Notes under the pieces: generated by a model
The model's input: only the letters and a program-made list of their open reading frames with translations
What the model was told of the DNA's origin: nothing
The model's database searches: none
Translations under genes and position numbers: made by a program
Source: Nymphaea colorata
Taxonomy: Eukaryota; Streptophyta; Magnoliopsida; Nymphaeales; Nymphaeaceae
Assembly: GCF_008831285.2 (NCBI RefSeq)
Contig: NC_045139.1
Location: 17,962,354 to 18,026,353, forward strand
DNA: 64,000 nt
Reading direction: 5' to 3'
Part shown: positions 1 through 11,339 of the stretch, one piece after another
Position numbering within the stretch: position 1 is the stretch's first letter
How the letters are laid out: each line of letters begins with the position of its first letter

Positions 1-1858
1 CATTTATTGAAGAAATTAATGATGCCTATTCAGGGGCCGAGAGACTCAATGGGTTTTATTTGACTTGAATTATTGGCCAATTTCGCTCTTGATTGGACTT
101 GTTTTTTTTTAGAGTATATAATACTAGTACGTAAGCTTGTATAACTAGTCTTTAATGGACCCAGACTAATAAGATTAATTTTAGAAAACATAAACTTTTT
201 GTGGATCTCGACTGCAACGTTTGGACAGGTTCATACTTCAAGCTGGAAAACCTTGAGATTTAACTAAAATAGGATCGTCGGTGCATAGGTTTTGTTAAGA
301 ACTATAAAGGTCAATGGTTGGACTTCTCTTGGCCACTACCCAAAACAAAAGGAATTTTACTGTAACAAAATGCTAAAATAAAATATTGAAGGTGGACATG
401 AATGATTTTCATATTCAAATTTCAATGCTCTCTTAAAATCCGCGATGTCCATATGAGATTTACCCAACTGATTTTTTATTTTCATCCACTCTTTTCTCGA
501 TCACGATCTCACCCTCTTCTTTCTTTTGTTCATTTTTCTCTAAAAAACTTCTTTCCAACGTAGGATTGGTGGATCCTAAAAGAAGAGAAGGGCCTGAAAA
601 TCCAGTCACAAAATTGAATTGTTTAGTCACTTCGTACATCACTACAACAAAATTGAGATATGTCCAGTCGAGAATATTAAAGGAGTTCAGTTTAGTAGCT
701 GTGATGGAGTGAGGGATGATGCTAATGGGCTTGCTTAACTATTTTCAACAATACTAATTAGTCTTTGAGTGGCACATCTATATTTTGAAAACTTCTATGG
801 GTGCGTTATTTGAAAATGATTTCTCCTTATATGAGGATTATGTAGTCGCTAATGAATGCATGTTTTATCAGTTCTTTTAATTATTTATGTAGATTTTACG
901 TAGTTTGTTGTGTAGAAAGGGAAAGAGAAAGAGAAGGCAAGTTAGTCATATATTTTTTTCATGTTTTATCTTTTTTTTTTGTTGACAAAAAGGGGGAAAA
1001 AGAATGAGATAGGTAGACAGCGGACAAGTTAGTCATGTTCTTTTACGTGCACAAACAAACATTAGACATAACTACAACTTATCCTCTTGCTGAGAACTTA
1101 ATGTTTCTTAGACACTTGTTCCATGACCATGTGTTCCAAAGGCGTTGTTCTTGTTACACAATGGTACCTTAATTTCCGGTGAATGGGTCAATTTTTCTTT
1201 TGCCATAACCTACAATTTTTTGTTTGTCTCCAATAGAGAAAAAGTAATCATTTACCAGGGGTTCTTGAAAAGAATGGGGATTGTGGGCAATAAGTTTTCC
1301 AGTAAAGCCTTTGGAGGCCGTCTGGGAACAGCAATCAATTGTTGAAACATTATATTGCAGTGTTCCATAAAACATTGGAAAGTAACAATTTGTTACTTAG
1401 TTCCTTTGGGAATCTTCAATTATCCAAATATATATGTATCAAAACTTCATCCTGCATACCCTTTGGTCACCCATATGCACATCCTTCTCTGGACTGCGAC
1501 CGACTTAATTATAATCCGTCATATTCACCACCAACTTTGTATTTAAATGTTATTTTTCGCCACATGCTTGACCGAATTGAATGCATCCATAACTGCGTGG
1601 AAAATTAAAGAATCAACTAAGGTTGATGATAGTGATCTACATCGTCGGGGACGTCTTCTCCTGACGACGCTTAGAAAAAGAATACCTACAAATTTAATGC
1701 CAAGAAACTCGTCGTTTTCAATGTGTTTATTTATATTCTCTTGCAAGCTTAGTAAGCTTCCAGAGCGCACTAAAAAAGCATCATAATAAAGCAAAGTTGA
1801 TACATAAAATCACAAGTACATATGCACACTTCCTCGTGATGGGGTGGTGTGCACATAA
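1..1858. other. AT-rich spacer, no gene seen
   Basis: This stretch has only short overlapping frames with no recognisable domain, no splice-linked coding exons and no RNA gene that I can support. It contains poly-T and purine-rich runs (about 905-1015). It lies downstream of the first defensin gene. Confidence 0.5.
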
Positions 1859-1864
1859 TTTATT
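1859..1864 (-). terminator. AATAAA poly(A) signal, defensin 1
   Basis: A canonical AATAAA reads on the minus strand 82 bases past the defensin 1 stop codon. This is a normal plant 3' UTR distance. Confidence 0.5.
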
Positions 1865-1945
1865 CATGACACACCTGGCATACGAAAGGTGCCTCCACTT
1901 ATTCTACATAAAAACGAGAACAGAGACTGCGCTGAAGCGGGTGAT

Positions 1946-2682
1946 CTAGCAGTGCTTGATGCAAAGGCAACGACGACGGAAGCCATGGCATTTCCCGCTG
2001 TGGAAGCCCTCAGAGTGGCAAATGGTAGCGCAGTTTTTACTCCTCCAGCATAACCCCCTGTACCTGTGGCTCGGCGCCTCGCAAATTCGTGCGTCTGCTC
2101 CCATTGGAACCTCTGTACATTTCGAACAAACACAGCGAGCATGTGTAACTTCAAACACAGAGTGCATGAAAACGAAAAGTGTCCACTGCGAATAATAACT
2201 ATAAATATGATTTTTGTTGATTAGCTAGACACCAAAATAAAGTTTTTTCTCATCATACCGACATGTACAAGCTATGAAATTACGTATAATTTGATCTCTC
2301 TAAATGGTTGCTAAAAATAATTGAGAAACGGAACATGTGCTTGTTCTTGCTTCTTGATATGAATAGGCATGCAAGCCGGGTTAGGCAACCCTCTATCAGT
2401 TCGTAATGCATGAAAAGCGGCAAGTTCATCGTCTATTGAACTCTTGACCACAGTTAAGGTTTTCATGCACGTCTGTGTTACACCCTTGCACAGAAGTTTC
2501 ACTAATGTCAATTAAAATAGATCCTGCTCGTTTCAGAGACTAGGAAATAGTTAATTAAATTGGCCATAATAATGCAAAGATGCACATGCAAAACTAGAAA
2601 GTAAGGATGAAGAGGAAAAACCAGCAGTCATCAGCAGGAGGAGAAGGAAGATAGACAAGACGGCTCCCTTCTTGATCTCCAT
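1946..2682 (-). CDS. plant defensin (gamma-thionin) precursor 1, two exons
   Basis: Exon 1 is 2622-2682 and exon 2 is 1946-2112 (minus strand), joined in phase 1 by a GT-AG intron, giving 75 residues. Exon 1 codes a signal peptide: MEIKKGAVLS followed by a leucine-rich core and ending TA. Exon 2 starts with EVPMGADA and then the mature domain from RICEAP. The eight cysteines follow the defensin order with gaps 10-5-3-9-6-1-3. The glycine before cysteine 5 and the basic loop GKCHGFRRRC form the gamma-core. Plant defensins are secreted cysteine-stabilised alpha-beta peptides, mostly antifungal; activity here is inferred from the family. The acceptor at 2113-2114 was chosen because it keeps the frame and removes an unrelated upstream extension. 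A second defensin gene lies about 5 kb away in the same orientation. Confidence 0.93.
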
Positions 2683-2760
2683 GTTTTAGTCCCACCAGAA
2701 TAATTGAGAGACAGGCCTTCTACCTCAGTGCCGGACGCTAAGAAAATGGAGTCGTCTTGA

Positions 2761-2767
2761 TATATAG
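2761..2767 (-). promoter_or_regulatory. TATA box of defensin 1
   Basis: CTATATA reads toward the gene on the minus strand, about 80 bases upstream of the ATG. This fits a short 5' UTR. Confidence 0.55.
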
Positions 2768-3125
2768 AGCAGAAAAGGCAAATTCCATTTTTGTTCAGCT
2801 GCAACTATGATTGATTTTCACGTGGCCATAAAGGTAAAGTGTGGATCAAGGTGAGCCGACTTGCAGATAGCATATTCAAAAAGTTAAAGTTAAAGCCAGT
2901 GCACCACCTCCTATTTTCTGTTTTTCTCTTTTTTAATGTCTGCTGCTTTAATTTTTTGTGACGCTCCTTTCAAATCCGCAAGACTTTTCTACTAAAGTGT
3001 TTGCCTCCTGTAAAAGCTAAAATTGCTTGCAATATAATCTGACTGTGAAGATGTAATTACATGGTTTATGACAAGCCGTGGACCAAAATTTCTTGACAAT
3101 CAAATTCAAGTTTTTGAGATTAATA
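2768..3125. other. upstream region of defensin 1, no gene seen
   Basis: AT-rich sequence upstream of the defensin 1 TATA box. I see no coding exon or named regulatory element that I can support. Confidence 0.4.
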
Positions 3126-3313
3126 CAGCTCAACTGACTTGTTCAAGAACATTAAGGATGGCTCTTGAACTACTTATACTCAATTTTTTGCATTATAAAG
3201 TAATTCCCTGTCGTCAAAACAGCTCAACTAACGTGTTCAAGAACATTAAAAATGGTTCTTGAACTACTTATACTCAATTTTTCGCATTATAAAGTAATTC
3301 TCTGTCGTCAAAA
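3126..3313. repeat. tandem duplication, two 94-bp copies
   Basis: Two adjacent copies start with CAGCTCAACT at 3126 and 3220 and end near GTCGTCAAAA. They differ at only a few positions, so the duplication is fairly recent. No coding role is evident. Confidence 0.85.
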
Positions 3314-4602
3314 TAACCATGTAAATCACGTCCATTACGCCAAACAACGAAACTGAAAGGTGAAGATAAACGTTAACCATAGATATAGTGGAAGCTGCTA
3401 AAGATAGTGGCGTTAGCAGCTAATAGAAATCAAAATTGGCTTGGCTGGGTGTAGTTATATGAGAAAGCAAGTTTTGTGTGCCACCTAGTGTAATAACTAG
3501 CATACGCCGGGGCTGGATTTTACTACCAATATCCATATTTGCTTTAACGTATTTATTATCTCATATCTCTATCATTATCGTGTATCCTTAGTATTATCTA
3601 TACTCATAGCATCTGAGTTAATAACAAGGGTGGTATGAGATAATAATAAGAATATAAAATAACTACAAAGGTATAAGATAATGACAGTGACATGGGATAA
3701 TAGGTATGAGCTAACAACATGAATGTAAGATAACGAACAAAAAAACAAAGACACTTCTTTACTGTTTAGAAGAGTATACTAGTCATAATGACCTACATAT
3801 ACGAACTTTTGATTTGTGCTTTATCAAATTTCAAAACCTTCAATCACTAGGTGGCAGAATCACAGGTCTGTGCACAAAATCTTCGTGCACCATGGGGTGT
3901 ATATGACTCGCTTTAATTATAGGATAGCCGGAGTTTCGCCCCTTGATTTTAGGCCGTGGAATATGATTGTGATATCTTTATAAATGGAGGTCTTTCCGTA
4001 GGTAGAGAAATTGCTCCACGTTAAACCCTATGTTTGTCATTGTTTTTATGTATTTACACATGCACAATTGCGAGATGCGAGGAGACCCTCGCGCATACTT
4101 TCACCGTAGTTCTAGCGTCTGCGTCAAAACCAAGTGTTTATGTCATCTGCTTGAGCTCAGCAACTTTCTTCTTGTTCTCCCTTCTTTCTTGGAAACCAGG
4201 CTCAACTTATTTACCCCATAGCTATATGGTGTTAAATCAAATTCATAACATCCCAGACCTCCGCCTTCTCCACCAATATTCTTGCTTAAAGACTGGTACA
4301 GGTTCTTTCTTCAATAACTGAAAAGGAAGTTGGGTTTTCAACTTTTAAATGAAAGAATGGGCTGGCTGCTGGCGCACTTCGCTAGTGCAGGCTCATTGAA
4401 GGATCTCCTGTTCACTTCTTTTGCTCTTCTTTTTGCTAAAGCATTTTTATTTCCTCTTTCTGCCTACCGAAGGACCCAGAAAAAACAAGATCACGACGCG
4501 GCACTAACAGTAGATTGTGCATTCCACGTTAAAAGGCTTTCAAACGTGTCATACCCAGCTGGATCACCTTGATCTGTCCACACCTAAGTGTAACGATCAA
4601 TT

Positions 4603-4607
<5 letters not shown>
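3314..4607. other. spacer, no gene seen
   Basis: No supportable gene. An imperfect ATAA/TATC-rich stretch with repeated 'gataat' words lies at about 3540-3740. Short frames at 4030-4570 show no domain. Confidence 0.4.

Positions 4608-4672
<65 letters not shown>
4608..4672. repeat. (TA)n microsatellite
   Basis: About 32 uninterrupted TA units. The dinucleotide translates as alternating Tyr-Ile, so the open frames through it are artefacts. Confidence 0.95.
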
Positions 4673-4674
<2 letters not shown>

Positions 4675-5267
4675 AGAACGTAAGCCCTTTTTTTATGAAC
4701 GCTTAACTTGAAAGTGAATAAAAGGGCAGATATTAAAAGTGTCGGTCGGTAAGTTAGGAGTTTGGCGGGCCATATAAGAATCGGAGCAGATATAGTGCTT
4801 GGCAATGGGGAGCTCGATGTGCCAGCCCTTTATAAAAACACCTACCCTCTGTCTGACTCACAAGTAGTGCTGCTGTTCAACAAGTTGATTCGAGCTTTGT
4901 CGATAAAACTTATGAGTCTAGTTTAAGTAAAAAAAAAAAAAAGTCTACTTGAACTTGAGCTAGCAAGCTTGACACGGTTAAACTCGGTTAAACTCATATA
5001 AAAAGAATATGTAAAAAAATACTTTCTCATGTTTTCATAAGTGAGTTTACTAAAAGGGATTGTTTTCATACATAGTCCAGCGAACCTTGAGTCGAGTTTA
5101 GCCAAGCCAAGTTCAATCTTTCTAAGTTGGAGCTGAACTAAGCTCGAGTTGTAGTTTATGCCTTTTGAGCCAAGTTCGAGCCAGCTCATGTTGGCTCGTG
5201 AATAGAGAGAGTGACGCAAAATTGCCCCCACGGCCCATCCCATCCCATGTAGTGGGTCATGCTCATG
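4673..5267. repeat. degenerate dispersed repeat with 'gagctcgag/aactcggtt' words
   Basis: Between about 4940 and 5210 the sequence carries many copies of words such as 'aactcggtt', 'gagtttag', 'gagctg' and 'ctcgag' in both directions. This is typical of an old dispersed non-coding plant repeat. I cannot set its ends or class. Confidence 0.35.
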
Positions 5268-5411
5268 TGTAAGGCGGAGCCAGAGGGCGAATTAAAGTTA
5301 CTAATTTTAACACCAACAAAAATATTATTTTTCAAAATTTTTATACAAAACAAATGAAAATTTCTAAAAATTTAAGTGGACCAGGGTGGGCCCTCCTTTG
5401 GCTTTGCCCCT
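5268..5411. mobile_element. small non-autonomous element with imperfect terminal inverted repeats
   Basis: The left end reads GGCGGAGCCAGAGGG and the right end reads CCCTCCTTTGGCTTTGCCC, which pair as imperfect inverted repeats. The AT-rich interior has the words 'aatattatttttcaaaattt' and 'acaaatgaaaatttctaaaa'. These recur at about 48020-48130, showing a family. There is no transposase, and the target duplication is unclear. Confidence 0.45.
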
Positions 5412-5862
5412 GCTCATGTGTCACTCAGGGAGGAGCTCGACCCATCAAACTCTCCACCCACTGCATGGGCTGCGACCTGGCCCCTCTTAGTAGACCAAGT
5501 TCCCGAAGACGTCCATATGGGAATGGATCCCGAACTTAACTTTCTCTGTCTCTCGATATTATCCGCGGGTGACTACCTTCATCATTTGGGTTACAGATCG
5601 ATCTCCCTTTCTTTCTCTTTATCGTGCTAGAGGAAAGCTGCTTGAGTTCAATTTAGCAGGTGACATTCCTGAGAGTTGCCAAAGTTACTTAAGCGCTCAA
5701 CCTTGAACACCATTGTCACAAACAGGGCGTTGCAGCTTGAGAACTATGCAGGAGACGAGACGTAAACTGTGGAGTCCTGACTCATGGTTAAACAATTTTT
5801 GAATAAAGCTTATAAGTGAAGCTACTTTTCCAAGAGATGGCACCCGAGAATTGTGTATGGAG

Positions 5863-6211
5863 CATTGTCATAAAAAACGGGAACGGGTATTAAACGGCGA
5901 GAAAAAAAACGGGTATAATACGGTAAAGTTTTATATATCGAAAATAAAACGGAAAAAGTTCAGCAAATTTTTTTTAAAAATTAAACATTTAATACATCTT
6001 AAAAATTATAAAAAATAATAATTAATAAAAAAACGGAAAAAAGAGGAAAATAACGGTAAAAAACGGGAAAATAACATATAATACGGGTATTATATGCGTT
6101 TTTTGTTTTTTGACATTTTTTTAAAAAACAAAAATAATATGGGTATTATACGGCAGAACTGTTTTTGGCGTTAAATACGCGTTTTTTTTTTTTAAACTTT
6201 TTATGACAATG
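5863..6211. mobile_element. 349-bp MITE-like element with 14-bp TIRs and 8-bp target duplication
   Basis: The ends are perfect inverted repeats: CATTGTCATAAAAA at 5863-5876 and its complement at 6198-6211. They are flanked by GTATGGAG (5855-5862) and GTATGAAG (6212-6219), an 8-bp direct repeat with one mismatch. The interior repeats the word 'acgggtat' and its inverse 'ataatacgg' several times. There is no coding capacity. The 8-bp duplication points to a hAT-type (or Mutator-type) non-autonomous element. Confidence 0.75.
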
Positions 6212-6219
6212 GTATGAAG

Positions 6220-7035
6220 TCTGCTTATTTGAGTTTGCTGCTGTCACATATTATGGTGTACCATGCGTTATGGCAAAGTCTTACCATTTATTAAATGATT
6301 CTCTATTTTCTGAGGTTTAGGCTGAAATATGTACCTTTGTGTTGACCACCTCTTTTCTTTCATCATGTCGTATTCATCCAAGTTTCGGCCTTATTCAGAT
6401 TTTGTTTGTCTGCTGGTTGCAGCAGGAACCTTCTGACTGCTATGCTGTTGCCTTGTTTGAAAACTGAATAGTTGATGTTTATCATGAAGCTGGTTTCAAG
6501 AGGCAAAGTTTTAATTGGCATCAGTCTTTCCGAAAACAGAAAACTCTGTTCTATAAATTTATTGTGATGGAAAGAGTCCATTGAATGCTTAGTTTCTTGA
6601 AAAGGTGAACTAGGTTATGTTGGTTGCGCTACATTTTGTTATTGAAAAAATGAAAAGGCGACTGCTTCTGAGGGCAACGTCGGAAGAATCCTTACTTTAT
6701 AAAAAGAGGACAAAGAAGCCCTTACACAAAACAGAAGTGACTTCGCGGCGTACCTCAATCCCACTGAATCTACTTGACATGTTATGCACCCGAACAAAAA
6801 AATGTGAAAGTGGGGTATAATGAAAATTTAAAAAAAAATGCTTTTTTTTTTTACTTTTACTTTTTTTGTTTCCTATTTTCGTTTTAATACAAGCTCACAT
6901 TTTTACTGATAAGGAGTATTTTTTTATTGCCTAGACAGTGCATATAACCCGTTTCGATGTTTCAAGTATAATAAAATGAATATTGGTGTATTCTTCTATA
7001 ATAAACTATGAAGGACTTGCAAAACAGAAAATGGC
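6220..7035. other. spacer, no gene seen
   Basis: AT-rich spacer with homopolymer A and T runs (about 6825-6870). No frame shows a recognisable domain. Confidence 0.4.
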
Positions 7036-7063
7036 TATATATATATATATATATATATATATT
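7036..7063. repeat. (TA)n microsatellite
   Basis: About 14 TA units, downstream of the second defensin gene. Confidence 0.9.
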
Positions 7064-7205
7064 GAATGGTAACTCTAGTTTTTCAAATTCAATCAGCTAT
7101 CTAACCAGAGTTGTTTGATCTACATGATGAACTACAAGAGAAAAACCAGTGACAAACATCCTTTTTTATACATAAGGATGAACGTCGGTACATAAACGCG
7201 GCTGC

Positions 7206-7215
7206 TTTATTTATT
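7206..7215 (-). terminator. AATAAATAAA poly(A) signal, defensin 2
   Basis: Overlapping AATAAA words on the minus strand, about 150 bases past the defensin 2 stop codon. Confidence 0.4.
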
Positions 7216-7366
7216 CTTAATGGCAGATACACAAAGGCAAAGGAGAACAAGGATGGAGTAGTAGCAGCAGATGAAATCAAGCGGCAGAAAACACGTGAGG
7301 ACCCTACTACATGATTTATTTAATTAATTCGACGGTGTAATAGGTAGGGCCATTGGGCAGCCTCCG

Positions 7367-8008
7367 CTAGTTTTTAGCAGGGCATGGACGCGAGCACCGG
7401 CATGCTAAGAGGTGGCAATCTCCGCCAGTGAAGCCTTCACCTTGACAGACATTTGCGCAGTTGCTGCTACTAAAACACAACCCATGGAACCGCCCGCTTG
7501 CTGAATAGCAGACTGCATCTTCAGCTCGTGCTACTCCCCCTGATCCAAAGACACAGATACAGAGACAGAGATTACAATCAAAATCGATAAAAGCACTAAC
7601 AAAGAATTCTATAACCCCAACTTGTGAACAAAACATTTGGGCCTATATATGAAACTCCCAACTAGATATAATATTTGTAAGCATATGGAGGCTCTCTGGT
7701 AAGAGGAATACTTGGTTAGTGTTCATGTATGCACCACAAAAATCGGAATAGATTAATTAAAGACTTGTGAAAGTATTTAATGAATCTTCTCCAATTTTTA
7801 CACTAATAAAGTGTTCCTCTTACCAAACAACCTCATAATGGTTCTAGTGAACATGCCATGAAGTGTATGGATGTTCTAAACCATTTTGATAGAGAGAGGG
7901 AATCCGGCATGTTCACAGAGGGAGAAAGAGGGTTTTACCAAAGGCTAATAATAGCCAAAAGGAGAACAGGAGGGCCGGAAGAAGACTGCTGTACTTAGGA
8001 GATGCCAT
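7367..8008 (-). CDS. plant defensin-like precursor 2, two exons
   Basis: Exon 1 is 7939-8008 and exon 2 is 7367-7539 (minus strand), joined in phase 1, giving 80 residues. Exon 1 encodes a signal peptide starting MASPKYSSLL with the hydrophobic core LLFSFWLLLAF. The mature part follows ARAEDA. Eight cysteines have gaps 10-5-3-9-4-1-3, so the fold is defensin, but the loop before the last CxC is two residues shorter than in the neighbour. That loop reads HLLA instead of a basic run, and four residues follow the last cysteine. Secretion and membrane or ion-channel targets are family knowledge; the changed loop suggests a different target. The intron holds a small inverted-repeat element. The gene is likely a diverged tandem paralogue of the 1.9-kb gene. 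Confidence 0.9.
7688..7834. mobile_element. 147-bp hairpin MITE inside the defensin 2 intron
   Basis: The left end GAGGCTCTCTGGTAAGAGGA and the complement of the right end, GAGGTTGTTTGGTAAGAGGA, match at most positions, and the match continues into 'a.tactt..ttagtg'. Almost half the element is inverted repeat, so it can fold into a long hairpin. The start 'gaggttgtttggtaag' resembles Tourist/PIF-like MITE ends. No clean target duplication was found. Confidence 0.7.
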
Positions 8009-8046
8009 TGCTCTGGGTACCAATTAGGCACGCCGAATTGGCCCCA

Positions 8047-8052
8047 TTTATA
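8047..8052 (-). promoter_or_regulatory. TATA box of defensin 2
   Basis: TATAAA on the minus strand about 40 bases upstream of the ATG at 8008. This implies a very short 5' UTR. Confidence 0.5.
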
Positions 8053-10121
8053 GAGCGAGTCTGGCCTTAGGGAGGACCATTCACACAAGTAACCGAGTTT
8101 CATTGGATGATGAAGTTTTGAAGTTTTGAATCCGCAGCTTAAGTTCCAAGACTAATATCTGTGGAAATAATTTGGAAGAATGTGCAGATCACATTTGCAT
8201 TCATTTTCTACAAAATTTGGCCACATGGTTAACTTGATCAGGCTCTTTTTTGACTTTTTCAGTAGAATAAGGAGAAAATTAATTAAATCATGGCACCGGC
8301 AAGATTCGGAATTACTCGAATTATGGCCGCATATGGACAGCAAGGCCACATGCAGGACTATGGTTGTTCCTCTCATGGGTGGGTGGATTCCCGTCAATGT
8401 ATACCTTGCCTTAGATTGGTCTTTGATTAGAACTTTAGTAGATTTGGATTCAACTGCAAATTAATTCTATTTCTGATGAGTGGGAGAGAATCGAAGCACA
8501 CACTCATTTGTCATTTTAGGGTATAGGGTCAACTTTCGGTCTTTTATAGTGCCGTCTTTACTACACTTCAATTTGCACATCGGTGACCCCATTTTGTAGC
8601 ACAAGACGTTGATACCCTAAAATAGATGCTGGCCGCTTACCAGCCTCCTCTCAAAGCTGTTCCGCAACCCCTTTGGTGACTGACTGCAAAATTTTATTAT
8701 TAGCTACAAATACCGATCAATGTGAATCTAAAGACATCCAAATAACTGTAGTTTTGAATCTAAAGGTTGGTCAAACCATTGGATCTAAAAAGTGCTAAAA
8801 TATATATTGGATCTGCCAAAGGGGGAAGATTTAAAAAGTAGCTTCCAGCTATGTTTGATTCAATCGGACCTATTTGCAGACCTAATCCATATTTACGTCT
8901 TTCTGGATCCATATGTTGTGGTCACAATCATATGAAGATAAATATGAGTTTTCGTCCAAATAAAATTTGTTGGACTCAAAAGCAGCCACAGTTGTCCTTC
9001 AAACCTTCTAACCAAGTGCCTACCAAACTGACTAGCTTCCAATTTCTAAATTTGCCCAACGTTCTTTCACGCCTTGACCAAGATCACAACAAGACATGGA
9101 AGACCTAATCTTGTGGGCATAATATTGAATTAGTTAGACAAATTCATGAACTCGAATGTCTATAAATGAGCCGCTTAGAGTCCATCAGTCACAAAGAGAA
9201 AGAGAGAGAGAGAGAGAGAGAAATTGTGGTCTCATAAAGTATATATTTTGTCACAAACAAGAACTATATGTCACAATTATCATCGAATATAGGAAAAGGT
9301 ACTGTACATCCTCCCCTGATCTTCGGGATCGTCATTACGGCGTCATGTATTCATGCGAAATGCAAAGCATTGAATTCAAAACAGGGTTTCTCCAAACTGC
9401 TGAAAATTATATGGCAGCCACCGTCCCAAAGATCATAACCAAATGTTACAAGGAATCAGAGGCTTTTCTTTTTTGAGTAAATGGAAAAATAAACTGGAGT
9501 AATAAAAACTGCAGCCAACCTTTCGGAACGCTGTATATTGATTGCAGACAAAATAAATTAAGTGTTGTATATAGAGGACTATGGCGGTAATGAGTGACGA
9601 CTCTAAATCAATCTCTTTTATTCGAAATACTGCTACGGCCTTTTGGTGTTACCGCTTGGACACGGTTACCATGAAAATGATGAAAAAGGAATAGAATCGG
9701 TAAACAACCTTTGCGATAACACTTGTTCAAGAAAAAAACCTTGTTTCGATTTTAGTTAATTCATATTGCTATGCAGAGTACCAAAGAGCGTTTTTGGATA
9801 GATTGCCTTAAGCTTGTTTGTTTTATCTGATGCAAAGGAAACCCATTTTCTCTGCAGTGAGCCACAGATCAAACTTTTCTAACTTGCCTGTTGCAATGTT
9901 TCTTTCAGTCAGAGACCAGTTGCAACGCTTCGTTAGAGATGATTCCTTCCAGCCCAATCTGTCCTTGTGATTTCAGCTCTCTCTCTATCCCTCTCTTTCT
10001 CAGCGGAGACTGCAACAAGTTTAAGCTTCGAACGAAACGAGAATTTCGTGTATAAAATGTTGCTAGTCTGACAACGTTTGTGACAATGTTCTGGAGTACA
10101 AGAACAAAACGAATAAATCAG
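8053..10121. other. spacer between defensin 2 and the coiled-coil gene
   Basis: No gene is supported. A (GA)n run sits at about 9193-9221. Other short frames have no recognisable domain. The last few hundred bases are the 3' flank of the coiled-coil gene. Confidence 0.45.
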
Positions 10122-11272
10122 TCATTTGGAGCTGCATAACCTGGTCGCTTGGACATTGTATTCCAGTGGCGAAAGAGGCCGCCTCGGCGAACCAGATCCA
10201 TCAATATCAGTTGATCTTTCGGAAGCACTGCTCATCCTTGGACTCGCTTTTCTCTTGCTCTGTAAACAATATCGATCAATTACTAAATGCAAAGCATGTA
10301 CCAAAGAGGAAGATAAAAAGATTAAATATAAGGCATGTACTAAAGAATAGAACACAGAGTTTGAATTGTAGCGACCAACAAATGGACGGTTCGTCCTTCA
10401 AATCAATAAGGATAATACTGTTTCAATATACAGGTAGTAGACGAAGTGGCGGATTATAGGAACCAATAAGCACCCCCCCTTAGTAGCAGATGTTACCAAA
10501 GTCCCATGAAGACACCTCCTTGACCTCATATTGTGCGTACAAGTTAGGGTTTGCAAAGAGTTGGTCATGAAAGCAAACCATGAGTTTCAGCTTCACAGCT
10601 ATTTCCAGCCTAATTCTAAACCTGAATCCTATTCAACATGCCATGCATGCCCAATCTCTCTCTCTCTTCTGCAAATATGTCAGCATCAATGGAAGTGAGA
10701 ATTTTATGTATGTAGGATTTCAGTACTACAAATCCCAAACGCAGGTGCATCCTCCACTATCTGATCAGATGGACCGGTTGTTACGTCAAAAATAACATTT
10801 CAAAATAGAAGTTTGCTTTCAAAAAATAAAATGCAAATAAGGCATTCAATCAATTTAGCTTGAAGTCTGACCAGTTTCCCCCTATCAACATTAATTCAGC
10901 AACAGCCTATTTGACAAATTTGACCGGTTTTCCCCATTTAAAAATGCAGTTAATTTCGTCATTTCTAAACAACAATTATTATTTGCAGTTTGTAACAACA
11001 TGAATGAAGTGACATTTACTAAAAGAAGCATCCAATTATATTTCTCTGTTCCCACATTAGCTGATGAAAATTACTTTACCTTTGCAGAATGGCTGGATGG
11101 AGAACCTTGTTGACTTCGTTCTCTGCCCCACCGTCTTAACAATTTCCTGTTCTCCTCATCCAGAAGTTTGTTTTCTTCAAATAGCGCTGAAACCTGAAAG
11201 ATAAAGGACTATAACTCATCAAGATTCTTAAATAAACTTTGCAAAATGCATTTGAATGTGTGATTGCGTGTG

Positions 11273-11339
<67 letters not shown>

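Noticed and set aside
1544-1794. Minus-strand frame just downstream of defensin 1 as a third defensin
   Set aside because: It lacks the cysteine pattern and has no signal peptide or splice-linked partner exon.
4517-4805. Tyr-Ile repeat 'proteins' through the (TA)n tract
   Set aside because: Both strands translate a dinucleotide microsatellite. There is no real coding signal.
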